Shown here piece after piece: positions 25,784 through 34,820 of a stretch of DNA of 64,000 nucleotides. Both the position numbers and the translations under genes were made by a program. The notes below the pieces were generated by a model, which saw nothing but the letters and a program-made list of their open reading frames with translations, did not search any database and was not told the DNA's origin. Position 1 is the stretch's first letter, and every line of letters starts with the position of its first letter. The stretch is from Pseudonocardia sulfidoxydans NBRC 16205 (lineage in GTDB: Bacteria; Actinomycetota; Actinomycetes; Mycobacteriales; Pseudonocardiaceae): positions 62,001 through 126,000 of the forward strand of contig NZ_BJVJ01000004.1 of assembly GCF_007989085.1 (NCBI RefSeq), read 5' to 3'.

Positions 25784-27582
25784 TCGAACTCGAGTCCCAC
25801 GTACTCACCCGTGGCCCGCCAGTCCTCGAGCAGCTTGCTGAACGGCAGGATTCCCCGCGCGTACGGCCCGTTGCGCCGGAAGAGGTTCACGTTGGGCTGG
25901 CCCTCGTTGTTGTAGTACGAGGGCGTGCACGACTCGAGGAAGTCCGCCGAGGCGGTCGACGAGTTGATGACGGTCTGCACCCACTCGTCCTCGGCGGCCT
26001 CGGTGACGTCGACCGTGGTGGCGTTGCGGGCGCGCGCCTCGGCGATGATCGTCGAGATGTGCGTGGCCATCTCGCCCAGCGGGTGGGCCTGGTTGGACGC
26101 GATGCCGGTCTGGAAGTACGACACGATGAAGAAGTTCGGGAAGTTCCGGGTCTGGGCGCCGTACAGCGTCGAGATCCCGTCCTTCCACTTGTCGCTGAGC
26201 GCCTGGCCGCTGCGGCCGTGGACGTCGTAGCCGAGCCGGCTCTTGAGGTCCTGCCGGATGCTGGCGAAGCCGGTCGCGTAGACCAGGGTGTCGATCGCGT
26301 ACTCGGTGCCGTCGACGACGATGCCGTTCGCGGTGACGCGCTCGGGGCCCTTGCCGTGCGTGTCGACGAGGGTGACGTTCGGGCGGTTGAACGCCTGCAG
26401 GTACTCGTCGTGGAAGCACGGCCGCTTGCACAGGAACCGGTAGTAGGGGCGCAGCGCCTCGGCCGTCACCGGGTCCTCGACGATCTCGCCGACCCGGGCG
26501 CGGATGGTCTCCATGTGGGTGTAGTCGGCCAGCTCCATCGCCGCGGCCTGCGACTCGGTGACCGGCCGCGTCCTGCGCAGGTTGTGGAAGACCCGGGTCC
26601 AGGCGTCGTCGACCAGGTCGACCTCGGTGTCCTCCCCGGCGATGCACGCGGAGAAGTTCACGACGCGCTCGCGCTGCCAGCCGGGCTTCAGGGAGGCGGC
26701 CCACTCGGGATCGGTGGGGTGGTTCTCCCGGACGTCGACGATCGCCGGCGTCCGCTGGAACACGAACACGTGCTCGGCGTCCTTCGCCAGCATCGGTACG
26801 CACTGGACGGCGGTGGCGCCGCTGCCGATGACCCCGACGACCTTGTCCCGCAGCTTGTCGAGGTTCCCGTAGCTGTCGCCGCCGGTGTAGTCGTAGTCCC
26901 AGCGGGAGGTGTGGAACGACTTGCCGGTGAAGTCCTCGATGCCCGGGATGCCGGGCAGCTTGGGGTGCAGGAACGTCCCGAACGTCATGCAGACGTACTT
27001 CGACCGGAACGAGTCGCCGCGGTCGGTCGAGACGGTCCAGAGGGCGTCCTCCTCGTCCCACCGCACGTCGGTGACGCGGGTCTGCAGCAGCGCGTCGCGG
27101 TAGAGGTCGAAGTGTCGCGCGAACATCTGGCAGTACGCGAAGATCTCCGCGCCCTTCGCGTACTTCTCGGTCGGCATGTAGCCGACCTCTTCGAGCAGCG
27201 GCAGGTAGATGTAGGACTCGACATCGCATGCGATGCCCGGGTAGCGGTTCCAGTACCAGGTCCCGCCGAAGTCCCCGCCCGTCTCCACGACGCGCAGCTT
27301 CTCGATCCCGGCCTGGCGCAGCCGGGCGCCGAGCAGCAGCCCGGCGAAGCCGCCGCCGATCACGGTGGTCTCCACCACGTCGGACACGGGCTCGCGCTCG
27401 ACGCGGGGTGTGTACGGATCCTTGATGTACTCGGCGAGCTCCCCGTCGCGTGAGATCAGCCGGTACTGGTTCGGCCCGTCGGCCCGGATCCGCTTGTCGC
27501 GCTCCTGCTTGTACTTGCTGCGGACGGCGTCGACGTCGTAGCCCTCCGCCGTCCACACCGCGTCGGCGTTGATCTCCGCCAT
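25780..27582 (-). CDS. Baeyer-Villiger-type flavin monooxygenase
   Basis: A 600-residue class B flavoprotein monooxygenase. FAD-binding GGGFAG (76-81), the BVMO fingerprint F218-TGKSF-H224-TSR-W228, and NADPH-binding GVIGSGATA (250-258) are in order. The length and the 60-residue N-terminal extension fit the steroid/cyclopentadecanone-type BVMOs. These insert oxygen next to a ketone to give an ester or lactone. GAGGAG lies 6 nt before the ATG at 27582. It forms a two-gene operon with the SnoaL-like protein and has a promoter overlapped by a GGATCC palindrome. Confidence 0.92.
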   Translation of the reverse strand: MAEINADAVWTAEGYDVDAVRSKYKQERDKRIRADGPNQYRLISRDGELAEYIKDPYTPRVEREPVSDVVETTVIGGGFAGLLLGARLRQAGIEKLRVVETGGDFGGTWYWNRYPGIACDVESYIYLPLLEEVGYMPTEKYAKGAEIFAYCQMFARHFDLYRDALLQTRVTDVRWDEEDALWTVSTDRGDSFRSKYVCMTFGTFLHPKLPGIPGIEDFTGKSFHTSRWDYDYTGGDSYGNLDKLRDKVVGVIGSGATAVQCVPMLAKDAEHVFVFQRTPAIVDVRENHPTDPEWAASLKPGWQRERVVNFSACIAGEDTEVDLVDDAWTRVFHNLRRTRPVTESQAAAMELADYTHMETIRARVGEIVEDPVTAEALRPYYRFLCKRPCFHDEYLQAFNRPNVTLVDTHGKGPERVTANGIVVDGTEYAIDTLVYATGFASIRQDLKSRLGYDVHGRSGQALSDKWKDGISTLYGAQTRNFPNFFIVSYFQTGIASNQAHPLGEMATHISTIIAEARARNATTVDVTEAAEDEWVQTVINSSTASADFLESCTPSYYNNEGQPNVNLFRRNGPYARGILPFSKLLEDWRATGEYVGLEFE

Positions 27583-27660
27583 TCCGTCTCCTCTGAACAG
27601 GCTCTCGGCCGCGTGCGTCGATCCGTGCCGGCTGGACAGCGCGAAGCGAACTGCCACGAT

Positions 27661-27692
27661 AGGATACAGCTGTAGATAGCTTGGATCCAAGC
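27661..27692 (-). promoter_or_regulatory. BVMO promoter overlapped by GGATCC palindrome (site B)
   Basis: Minus-strand -35 TTGGAT (27690-27685) and -10 TATCCT (27666-27661) are 18 bp apart. The -35 lies inside the perfect 14-bp palindrome GCTTGGATCCAAGC (27679-27692), and the spacer holds a second perfect palindrome TACAGCTGTA (27665-27674). A bound regulator at either dyad would block RNA polymerase. Confidence 0.65.
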
Positions 27693-27722
27693 ATATCGTT
27701 GGATCGGATCGAGCCGGCCTGA

Positions 27723-28415
27723 TCACCGGAGGGCCTCGACCTGGACACGCTGTTGCAGCGGTTCCTCGCGCATCGCGTCGACGGGCTCTTCTACCGGCAG
27801 GCCCGGCCGTCGAAGACGCTCGCCTGGTACGAGCGGTCGAACATTCCGGTGATCGCGGTGGGATTCCGCGACCCGGAGTGCGCCCAGCTGCCCTTCGTCA
27901 CGGTGGACGGCGCGCCGGCGTTCGCCGCGGCCTGCCGTGACCTCGAGGCGCAGGGACACCGGGACTTCGCCGAGATCGTGGTCGACAGGGCGGACCCGCT
28001 CTACGCGCTCTACCCGCGCATGCGCGGCGTGCGGTGGCACGAGATCCGGATCGGGCACGGCGAACAGGACCTGCGTGCGGCCGTCGAGGAGCACCTGACG
28101 GGCAGTGCCGCACCCACGGCGGTCTTCGCCGCGCCGCCGACGTCGACGGCGCTCCTGTCGATCGCAGGCGAGCTGGGCCTCACGGTCCCGGAGGACCTGT
28201 CGCTCGTGTCGTACTTCGACCTGGAAGACGCGTCGCTGTTCCGGACGCCGCTCAGCGCCATCCGCACGGACTACGACAAGCTCGGACACGCGGTGGCCGC
28301 GGCCATGCTCGACGCGTTGTCCGGCCGGCAGGTCGGGGACGTCGTGGTCCCGGACTCGGCCCACTTCGTCCCCCGCGCGTCGACCGGTCCGGCGCGCGGG
28401 CACCGGGCCGGCTGA
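27723..28415 (+). pseudogene. LacI-family regulator lacking its DNA-binding half
   Basis: The frame is open from 27723 and reads EGLDTLLQRFLAHRVDGLFYRQARP, then IPVIAVGFRDPE, then AVFAAPPTSTALLSIAGELGLTVPEDLSLVSYFD, the second part of a LacI-type sugar-binding domain up to its natural C-terminus. The helix-turn-helix and about the first 110 residues are absent and a stop (27720) precedes it. A TTG start (27753) with GGAGGG upstream could still give a 220-residue ligand-binding fragment. Most likely a 5'-truncated pseudogene. Confidence 0.75.
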
Positions 28416-28429
28416 CCGGGGGAGCGGGG

Positions 28430-28878
28430 ACCTTCACGCCGCGATCGCGGTGAGCGCGGGTACGGGCTGTTGACGAGAACCTGGTCGGCACCGGCGGCGA
28501 GGTGGGCGCGGGCCCTGGCCGCGTCGACGACCCGGTCCGCCCCGGCGGCGATCTCCTCGGCCGGGTAGCCCAGCCGGATCAGGTCGGCGCCGTAGAGGGA
28601 TCCGGGGAAGCCGAGGGCACCGACGACGAACTGCCCCGCGGTGGCGCGACGGTCCGGCATCCCCCACGACCTCGGCGCGACGACGAGCAGCTCGTGCGGG
28701 CCCGACGTGGCGCGCACCTTGGCGGTGTACTCGACCAGGCTCAGGATCTGCTGCGGCATCGGGACCACTCCGTGCCGGTCGTCGGCACACTGGCGCCGAT
28801 CGGTCCGAGTTCGGCCCGGGCGGCCCCCATCGTCTGCGGCATGGTGGTCCCCTCTCCTCCGGCAGGACCGGTGGTCAT
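28430..28878 (-). pseudogene. Remnant of a luciferase-like (LLM) F420/flavin oxidoreductase
   Basis: An ATG overlapping the TetR stop opens MTTGPAGGEG... MGAARAELGPIGA, like an LLM N-terminus. After a frame change the sequence VVGALGFPGSLYGADLIRLGYPAEEIAAGADRVVDAARARAHLAAGADQVLV near 28480-28640 resembles the C-terminal barrel of F420-dependent LLM enzymes, but the intervening two thirds of the enzyme is missing. The family call rests on short blocks and is tentative. Confidence 0.5.
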
Positions 28879-29486
28879 GCGTCTCCTCCGGGTCCGGCGG
28901 CCGGGGTCCGCGGCTTCGCGGCCGCCGACGGTCCGAACGCGGCGAGGAACCGGTCCACGATGGAGTCGGCGATCCGGTCGTCGATGGGCATCAGGCCGGC
29001 CAGGAAGGCGATCATCAGCGGTCCCTGGAGGTGGGCGATGGCCTCGTCGACGTCGATCCCGCTCTCGACGATCCCCTCCGCGGCGGCCCGCTGGACGAGC
29101 TCGGCGAGCACGCGGTTGTGCTGCCAGTCCATGCGCTCGTTGATGGCCCTGATCTCGGCCTCGTGCCGGCTGAGCATGATGAACGCCGGCAGCAACCGTG
29201 ACCATTCGGTGTCGCGCAGGGAGTTCACCGAATAGCGCATGACGACGCGGAGAGAGGTCTCGACATCGGCGTCCGGCTCGGGCTCGGGAAGCCGGGGAAC
29301 CGACGCCTCGATGACCGTGGCCAGGAGGTCGTCGCGCGACTTCCAATGGCGGTAGATGGTCGTCTTCGCGACACGGGAGCGCAGGACGACGGCGTCCATC
29401 GTGAGGGCACCGGGTCCTCCTTCGACGACGAGGTCCGTGGCGGCCCGCATGACGGCCGACCGCGTGCGCTCCACACGGGGGTCCAT
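28875..29486 (-). CDS. TetR-family transcriptional regulator
   Basis: A 203-residue TetR protein with the N-terminal helix-turn-helix (GALTMDAVVLRSRVAKTTIYRHWKSRDDLL, residues about 28-58) and a helical ligand-binding domain. It is divergent from the operon encoding the 451-residue protein, molybdoenzyme and epoxide hydrolase. A perfect 17-bp dyad lies in the shared intergenic region, so it most likely represses that operon and itself. ATG 29486 is the first codon before the conserved MDPRVERTR start. Confidence 0.9.
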   Translation of the reverse strand: MDPRVERTRSAVMRAATDLVVEGGPGALTMDAVVLRSRVAKTTIYRHWKSRDDLLATVIEASVPRLPEPEPDADVETSLRVVMRYSVNSLRDTEWSRLLPAFIMLSRHEAEIRAINERMDWQHNRVLAELVQRAAAEGIVESGIDVDEAIAHLQGPLMIAFLAGLMPIDDRIADSIVDRFLAAFGPSAAAKPRTPAAGPGGDA

Positions 29487-29538
29487 GGTCGAGACGGTAG
29501 CCGGTGGCCGCGGGCTGCCCCGGTGAGCGGCTCGGGCC

Positions 29539-29575
29539 TTGACAGGTCGGTCGAACGCTACGCTACCGTAGCGTA
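29539..29575 (+). promoter_or_regulatory. Promoter and TetR operator of the molybdoenzyme operon
   Basis: A consensus -35 TTGACA (29539-29544) is followed 14 bp later by a perfect 17-bp palindrome TACGCTAC-C-GTAGCGTA (29559-29575) that covers the expected -10 (GCTACC at 17 bp spacing, TACCGT at 19 bp). The dyad is the natural binding site of the divergent TetR regulator. Confidence 0.75.
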
Positions 29576-29625
29576 TCGTTAGTCCGCCGCACCGGGCGGC
29601 CCGTCGCGATACAGGGTGGTAGTCG

Positions 29626-30981
29626 ATGACAGCAGTGGTAGGGACCAGGTCGTTGGGGGACACCCCCGAGGCGGTGACGTCGTCGCTGCAGGAGCTCTGG
29701 GACGAGCGCGGCGCGGCCGTGGGTCGGACGTTCACGGTCACGCCGTGCCCGTACTCGGCCGAGGAGATCGCCGCGCTCGAGGAGGACGGCCGTCGGCTCG
29801 CCTACCTGCCCCCTGAGGTGGCCACCCAGGCGGGCCGGCACTGGCTCGGCAAGATCTGGCCGTTGATGGAGTGCTTCAGCGTCCTCGAGGACAACGTCGT
29901 CAGCAATGTCATCAACCCGTCGGGCTGGTTCGACTACGAGTCCCAGATCGATGCGCCGAACGTCAACCTCGACCAGGCCGGGCTGCTCGCCGAGGTCGAG
30001 CGCCAGGGTCGCACGCTGCTCACCGTCAACCAGTGGATCGTGGCGGCGCAGGACTCGCGCGTGCTGACCGGCAAGTACCTCGACGAGACCCGGTCCTGGG
30101 TTCGCGTCAACTCCGGCATCGACCCGGGCCGGATTCTGGCGGTGCACATCGACGGCCCGAACATGGCGGTCGACCTGACCGATGAGGACGCGGTCGACGG
30201 CTCGATGATGATGGCCTACGACCTCAGTCCCCACGACGCCGTCGTGGGCTGCGGTGGTCGCACCTCGAGCGTGCCGCCGGAACGCCAGAACCTCGTCGAG
30301 GAGCCGGCCGAGCGCGTGGCGCGCTGGACGATGACCCCGCACTTCGCCACGCTCGACCTCGGCAGGGAGTGGCAGCGCCAGGTCGACAAGTACCTGGAGC
30401 TCGGCTTCCACACCGCGATGCACTTCACCGAGGAGCAGTACGTCCGCACGCTGCCGAAGTTCGAGCGGCAGCCGAAGGAGTACCGCGGCCGGTTCGACAT
30501 GCCGATGTTGGTCGACCCCCGACTGTTCTGGCGCAACCAGTGCGTCCTCGGTGGCGTCCGCGTCCCGCACTTCGATTACTGCACCGAGCCGATCCCGGCC
30601 GACGAGCGCTTCCGTGTCCCGGCCCGTCCCTACGCCGCCTGGTTCGGGGCGTGGGACCAGCGCTTCCCCGAGCGTATCGCGCCGCCGGACGCGCGCGACC
30701 AGCTCGCCGAGGACGAGATCGGCGGCAACTCGTGGGAGATGGCGGCCGTCGAGATCCTCTGGCCCGAGTACGATCTGCGCGGTCAGTACTGGGACATCAT
30801 CGGCTACGTGGTGCACGATGCCAAGATCAAGAACATCCCGGACACCGACTACGAGCGCACGCTCTCCTGCTACCACTACCGCCGCTCGGCGGAGATCCAC
30901 CCGAACCTCCACCAGCGGGCCTTCGAGGTGTTCCGCCCGCTCGTGCGCGGTAGCAAGATCGTCACCTCTCCCAACTCCTGA
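29626..30981 (+). CDS. Unrecognised 451-residue protein, first gene of molybdoenzyme operon
   Basis: I do not recognise this family. The protein is soluble: no signal peptide, no membrane segment, no Rossmann or P-loop motif and no clustered cysteines (single Cys in VTPCPY, LMECFS, VVGCGG, NQCVLG, DYCTEP, LSCYHY). It is rich in Trp and Tyr, with two notable blocks, NPSGWFDYESQIDAPNVNLDQ (about residue 104) and QYWDIIGYVVHDAKIKNIPDT (about 387). It is 11 nt ahead of the molybdoenzyme gene and under the TetR-controlled promoter, so it is probably a partner subunit or a second enzyme of the same step. Confidence 0.85.
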   Translation: MTAVVGTRSLGDTPEAVTSSLQELWDERGAAVGRTFTVTPCPYSAEEIAALEEDGRRLAYLPPEVATQAGRHWLGKIWPLMECFSVLEDNVVSNVINPSGWFDYESQIDAPNVNLDQAGLLAEVERQGRTLLTVNQWIVAAQDSRVLTGKYLDETRSWVRVNSGIDPGRILAVHIDGPNMAVDLTDEDAVDGSMMMAYDLSPHDAVVGCGGRTSSVPPERQNLVEEPAERVARWTMTPHFATLDLGREWQRQVDKYLELGFHTAMHFTEEQYVRTLPKFERQPKEYRGRFDMPMLVDPRLFWRNQCVLGGVRVPHFDYCTEPIPADERFRVPARPYAAWFGAWDQRFPERIAPPDARDQLAEDEIGGNSWEMAAVEILWPEYDLRGQYWDIIGYVVHDAKIKNIPDTDYERTLSCYHYRRSAEIHPNLHQRAFEVFRPLVRGSKIVTSPNS

Positions 30982-30992
30982 GGGCTGATCTC

Positions 30993-33194
30993 GTGGAGAC
31001 CAAAGTCTCGTACTGCCGGACCTGCGGTGCCAACTGCGGCATGCTGGTCGATGTCGAGGACGACAAGATCGTCCGCATCAAGGCGAACGCGGCGAACACC
31101 TCGTCGGCCGGTTACACCTGCGTGAAGGGCCGCAACGCGGTCGCGGGGCACAACAGCTCCGATCGCATCCTGCGCCACCTCCGCCGGAGACGGGACGGCG
31201 GTTTCGACGAGATCGGTCTGGAGACGGCGGTCTCGGAGATCGCCGACCGGCTCGGGTCCATCATGACCGAGACGGGGCCCGAGTCGGTCGGCATCTACTG
31301 GGGCACCTATGCCTGGATGGCGTCGGCGACCATACCGGTGGCCAAGGCGTGGTGGCGGGCCATCGGGTCGCACAAGTCGTTCTCGCCCATCACGATCGAC
31401 CAGGCGTCCAAGACGATCTCGTGGGAGCGGACCGGCTTCTACACGGGCGGCTTCCAGCGGGTCGAGGACGCCGACGTCTGGTTGGAGATCGGCGGGAACC
31501 AGCTCATCTCGATGCAGAGCGTCGGCTGGTCCAACACGAACCCGTTCGTGACGCTGAAGGAACACAAGAAACGCGGGCTCAGGCTCATCGTCGTCGACCC
31601 GCGCCGCACCGAGCTGGCCAAGGCGGCCGATCTCCACCTGCGGCCGCGCCCGGGCACGGACGCCGTGCTGCTCACCGCCATCCTCAACGTCATCTTCGAC
31701 AAGGGCCTCGACCGGCCGGAGTTCTACGGCCGGTACGCGGACAACGTCGGGGCCCTCAAGGACTACGTCCGGGGGACGACGCCGGCGATGGCCGCGGAGT
31801 TCTGCGACGTCCCGGAGGAGGACATCGTCGCCGCCGCGGTGATGTTCGGCGAGGGCAAGGTCGGCGCGGCCAACGGCCACACCGGCACCGACATGGGGCC
31901 CGGCGGGAACCCGTGCGAGCAGCTGATCCTCTCCCTCAACATCGTCTGCGGCCGCTTCGTCCAGGAGGGCGAGCAGGTGCAGAGCGATGCGATCGTGGGC
32001 GACTCCCCGCCGCGGCACGCCCAGGTCATTCCGCCGTCGCGGCACTGGGACAAGGGCTGGCGCAACCGTTTCGGGTACGGCCTGATGCCGAGCCCGTTCT
32101 CGGGTTTCGGGGAGGTCCCGTGCGGGCTCTACGCCGACGAGATTCTGGAGCCGGGGGAGGACCGCGTGCGGGCGATGTTCTCGATCGGCGGCAACCCGGT
32201 CAACGCCATCCCGGATCTGCCGCGCCAGATCGAGGCGGCCAAGGCGCTGGACCTGCTCGTCAACATCGACCCGTACATGACCGAGACCTCGCGGCTCTCG
32301 GACTACATCATCGCGCCGACGATGATGTACGAACGGCCCGACTTCAACGTCATCTTCGGCCCGTTCGGCATCTACACGCCGCCCCTGGTCCCGCCGCCGG
32401 GTGACACCGTCGAGGAGTGGAAGTTCTTCTGGCTCCTCGGCCAGGCGATGGGGCTCGACATGGAGCTCGGCGTGCCGAACGACGCCGGTTTCGGTTGCTT
32501 CGGGTACGTCCCCCCGGGCAGGCCGGTGAAGCTGACGGGCCCGTTGCCGTCGAGCGACGAGGTGCTCGCGATGGTGGCCAACGACGACGCGCTGCTCGAG
32601 GAGCTCAAGAAGCACCCGAACGGCCTTGCGGCGCCGAGGCGGTCGGTCACCGTGCAGGGTCCGGTCCCCGGCATGGAGGACAACCGTCTGGACCTCTTCC
32701 CGCCGGAGTTCCCACAGGAGATGGAGACGCTCAGGTCCATCCTGCAGGACTCCGAGCGCCGCCACTACCGACTGATCGTGCGGCGGGCCAAGGAGCTGTT
32801 CAACAACCAGGGTCGGAACCTGCCCGAGATCACCAAGGGGAAGACCAACCCGCTGTACATCCACCCCGACGATCTCGCGTCGCACGGGCTCGCGTCGGGC
32901 GACCGGGTGACCGTCACCAGCGACCACGGCACCATCGCCGTGGTGGCGAAGGCTGATGACACCATGCGCCAGGGCGTCGTCGCGCTGACCCACGGTTGGG
33001 GCGGCCTCGCCGAGGACGACCCTTTCGCCCCGGGCGTCGGGGCGAACGTCAACGCCTTGATGAGTACTCGCGGCCCGGTGCAGCAGGTGCTGCACATGCC
33101 GATCATGACGGCCCTGCCCGTCGACATCGAGCCGTTCGCGCAGGCCCCGGCCCCGCGAACGGACCCGGCCCGAAGGATGAGCGATGGCGACTGA
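30993..33194 (+). CDS. Molybdopterin-dependent oxidoreductase with [4Fe-4S] domain
   Basis: A 733-residue member of the DMSO-reductase family. The N-terminal cluster motif is C8-x2-C11-x3-C15-x27-C43; then come VVDPRRTELAKAADLHLRPRPGTDAVLL (molybdopterin binding), IGGNPVNAIPD, and a C-terminal MGD-binding domain (NPLYIHPDDLASHGLASGDRVTV, ALTHGWGG). There is no Tat signal, so it acts in the cytoplasm. No cysteine lies at the usual metal-ligand region; Asp136 in PITIDQASK is the best candidate ligand. There is no dedicated iron-sulfur or membrane subunit gene beside it. Substrate unknown. Confidence 0.9.
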   Translation: METKVSYCRTCGANCGMLVDVEDDKIVRIKANAANTSSAGYTCVKGRNAVAGHNSSDRILRHLRRRRDGGFDEIGLETAVSEIADRLGSIMTETGPESVGIYWGTYAWMASATIPVAKAWWRAIGSHKSFSPITIDQASKTISWERTGFYTGGFQRVEDADVWLEIGGNQLISMQSVGWSNTNPFVTLKEHKKRGLRLIVVDPRRTELAKAADLHLRPRPGTDAVLLTAILNVIFDKGLDRPEFYGRYADNVGALKDYVRGTTPAMAAEFCDVPEEDIVAAAVMFGEGKVGAANGHTGTDMGPGGNPCEQLILSLNIVCGRFVQEGEQVQSDAIVGDSPPRHAQVIPPSRHWDKGWRNRFGYGLMPSPFSGFGEVPCGLYADEILEPGEDRVRAMFSIGGNPVNAIPDLPRQIEAAKALDLLVNIDPYMTETSRLSDYIIAPTMMYERPDFNVIFGPFGIYTPPLVPPPGDTVEEWKFFWLLGQAMGLDMELGVPNDAGFGCFGYVPPGRPVKLTGPLPSSDEVLAMVANDDALLEELKKHPNGLAAPRRSVTVQGPVPGMEDNRLDLFPPEFPQEMETLRSILQDSERRHYRLIVRRAKELFNNQGRNLPEITKGKTNPLYIHPDDLASHGLASGDRVTVTSDHGTIAVVAKADDTMRQGVVALTHGWGGLAEDDPFAPGVGANVNALMSTRGPVQQVLHMPIMTALPVDIEPFAQAPAPRTDPARRMSDGD

Positions 33195-34371
33195 ACACGA
33201 CGGGCGGTCCGCGGTGCGGGCGGTGCCGTTCGAGATCCACGTCCCGGACGCGGAGCTCGACGACCTCGCCGCGCGGCTGCGGGCCACCCGATGGGCGCCG
33301 GAGGCGGGCAACGAGGACTGGAAGTACGGCGCGACGGGGGAGTTCCTGCGCGAGCTCGTCGACGGCTGGCTCGCCTTCGACTGGCGCGCCCAGGAGAAGA
33401 AGATCAACGAGCTGCCGCACTTCCGGGCGGACTTCGACGGGACGCCGATCCATTTCGTCCACCAGCGGGGGAAGGGCCCGGCTCCGCTGCCGCTGATCCT
33501 CTCGCACGGATGGCCCTGGACCTTCTGGGACTGGTCGGAGGTCGTCGGCCCGCTCACCGACCCCGCCGCGTACGGCGGCGACCCGGCGGACGCCTTCGAC
33601 GTCGTCGTCCCGTCGATGCCCGGGTTCGCCTTCTCGAGCCCGCTGACGGAGAAGCCGGTCACGGTCCGCTGGATCGCGGAGTTGTGGGACCAGCTGATGA
33701 CCGACGTGCTGGGCTACCCACGCTACGGCGCCGTCGGCGGCGACTGGGGCGAGGTGGTCACGACCGAGCTCGACCGCGTGGCCAGGGACCATCTCGCGGG
33801 GCTCTACCTGTCGACCGCTCCGACGACGCTCATCGGCGGGATGCAGACGCTCAAGCCCGAGGAGTACGCCCCGGACGAGGCCGGCTGGTTCGACCACACC
33901 CAGCAGATGATGAGGACGATCCTGAGCCACGGGCACGTGCACATCCTCGACCCGCAGACGCTGGCGTGGGCACTCAACGACTCGCCGGTCGGCCTCGCGG
34001 CGTGGCTGATGGAGCGCCGGCGCGCCTGGAGCGACTGCAGCGGTGACCTGAGCTCGACGTACTCCACGGAGTTCCTGCTCACGACCATCAGCCTGTACTG
34101 GTTCACGCACAGCTTCGGCTCCTCGGTCCGTGTCTACGCCGACGCCACCGCGGCGATCGCGGACGGCACGGAGCACGTCGAGACGCCGGTCGGCGTCGGC
34201 GTGTTCCCGGCGGACGTGTTCCTCGTTCCGCGCGAGAGGGTCGCCGCGGCGGCGAACCTGCAGCACTGGTCGGTCCAGCCGAAGGGCGGGCACTTCGCCC
34301 CGGCCGAGCAGCCGCAGGCCGTCGTCGAGGAGCTGCGCACCTTCTTCCGTCCGTTGCGGCTCGGCGGCTGA
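33184..34371 (+). CDS. Epoxide hydrolase (EHN domain plus alpha/beta hydrolase)
   Basis: A 395-residue enzyme with the N-terminal epoxide-hydrolase domain (VPFEIHVPDAELDDLAARLRATRW), oxyanion motif HGWP (108-111), nucleophile Asp187 in GGDWGE and a C-terminal His in PKGGHFAPAEQP. It is like microsomal/juvenile-hormone-type epoxide hydrolases, converting epoxides to diols. The ATG lies inside the last codons of the molybdoenzyme gene, so it is translationally coupled to it. It implies an epoxide or a structurally similar ester or lactone in this pathway. Confidence 0.92.
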   Translation: MATEHDGRSAVRAVPFEIHVPDAELDDLAARLRATRWAPEAGNEDWKYGATGEFLRELVDGWLAFDWRAQEKKINELPHFRADFDGTPIHFVHQRGKGPAPLPLILSHGWPWTFWDWSEVVGPLTDPAAYGGDPADAFDVVVPSMPGFAFSSPLTEKPVTVRWIAELWDQLMTDVLGYPRYGAVGGDWGEVVTTELDRVARDHLAGLYLSTAPTTLIGGMQTLKPEEYAPDEAGWFDHTQQMMRTILSHGHVHILDPQTLAWALNDSPVGLAAWLMERRRAWSDCSGDLSSTYSTEFLLTTISLYWFTHSFGSSVRVYADATAAIADGTEHVETPVGVGVFPADVFLVPRERVAAAANLQHWSVQPKGGHFAPAEQPQAVVEELRTFFRPLRLGG

Positions 34372-34820
34372 CGTACCCGTAGCAGGGAGTACCGCGATGG
34401 GAACGACGGCGACAGTGTAGGGCCGGGACGGTCTCGGTGAGCCATGCGTTCGGCGATCTGTCGGGGAACGGCCGCGACGTCCGGAGCGTGGGTCCCGACA
34501 CGGGCCGTCCGATCGCGGAGGACGAGGTGTCCGAGCGCTACCCGGGTCGGCCGAGGATGAGCAACATTTCCATCAGAATTGGTTCGGGAACGCATTGTCG
34601 AGGACCCCGACGCGGGAATGTCGAGAACGCCCTCCTTCGTGATCGACGACCGGTCTACCGGCTGTCCGATCTTGGCTCGAGGAACAACCTGGGCCCATGC
34701 AGCGGCGCGGGTCGTCGGCACTGGTCCTGGGTCCATCGCGCCCGGTGCATCCATGCAGGTCAGATCATCATCGTGAGTATTTCCCGCGGCAACTGCTCCG
34801 GCTGACTAGTACATTCTGAG
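34372..34820. other. Non-coding stretch between epoxide hydrolase and Liv operon
   Basis: No convincing gene. A short frame near 34579 (LVRERIVEDPDAGMSRTPSFVIDD) looks protein-like but is interrupted, and could be a remnant. GC content falls toward 34800. I see no RNA gene or clear terminator. Confidence 0.5.

Noticed and set aside
30993..33194. Assignment of the molybdoenzyme as acetylene hydratase
   Set aside because: Length is similar, but the residue after the second cluster cysteine, Asp in acetylene hydratase, is Gly12 here, and no Cys lies at the metal-ligand region.
34437..34805. Possible 122-codon gene in the gap after the epoxide hydrolase
   Set aside because: No ribosome-binding site, no family pattern and atypical composition; treated as non-coding.
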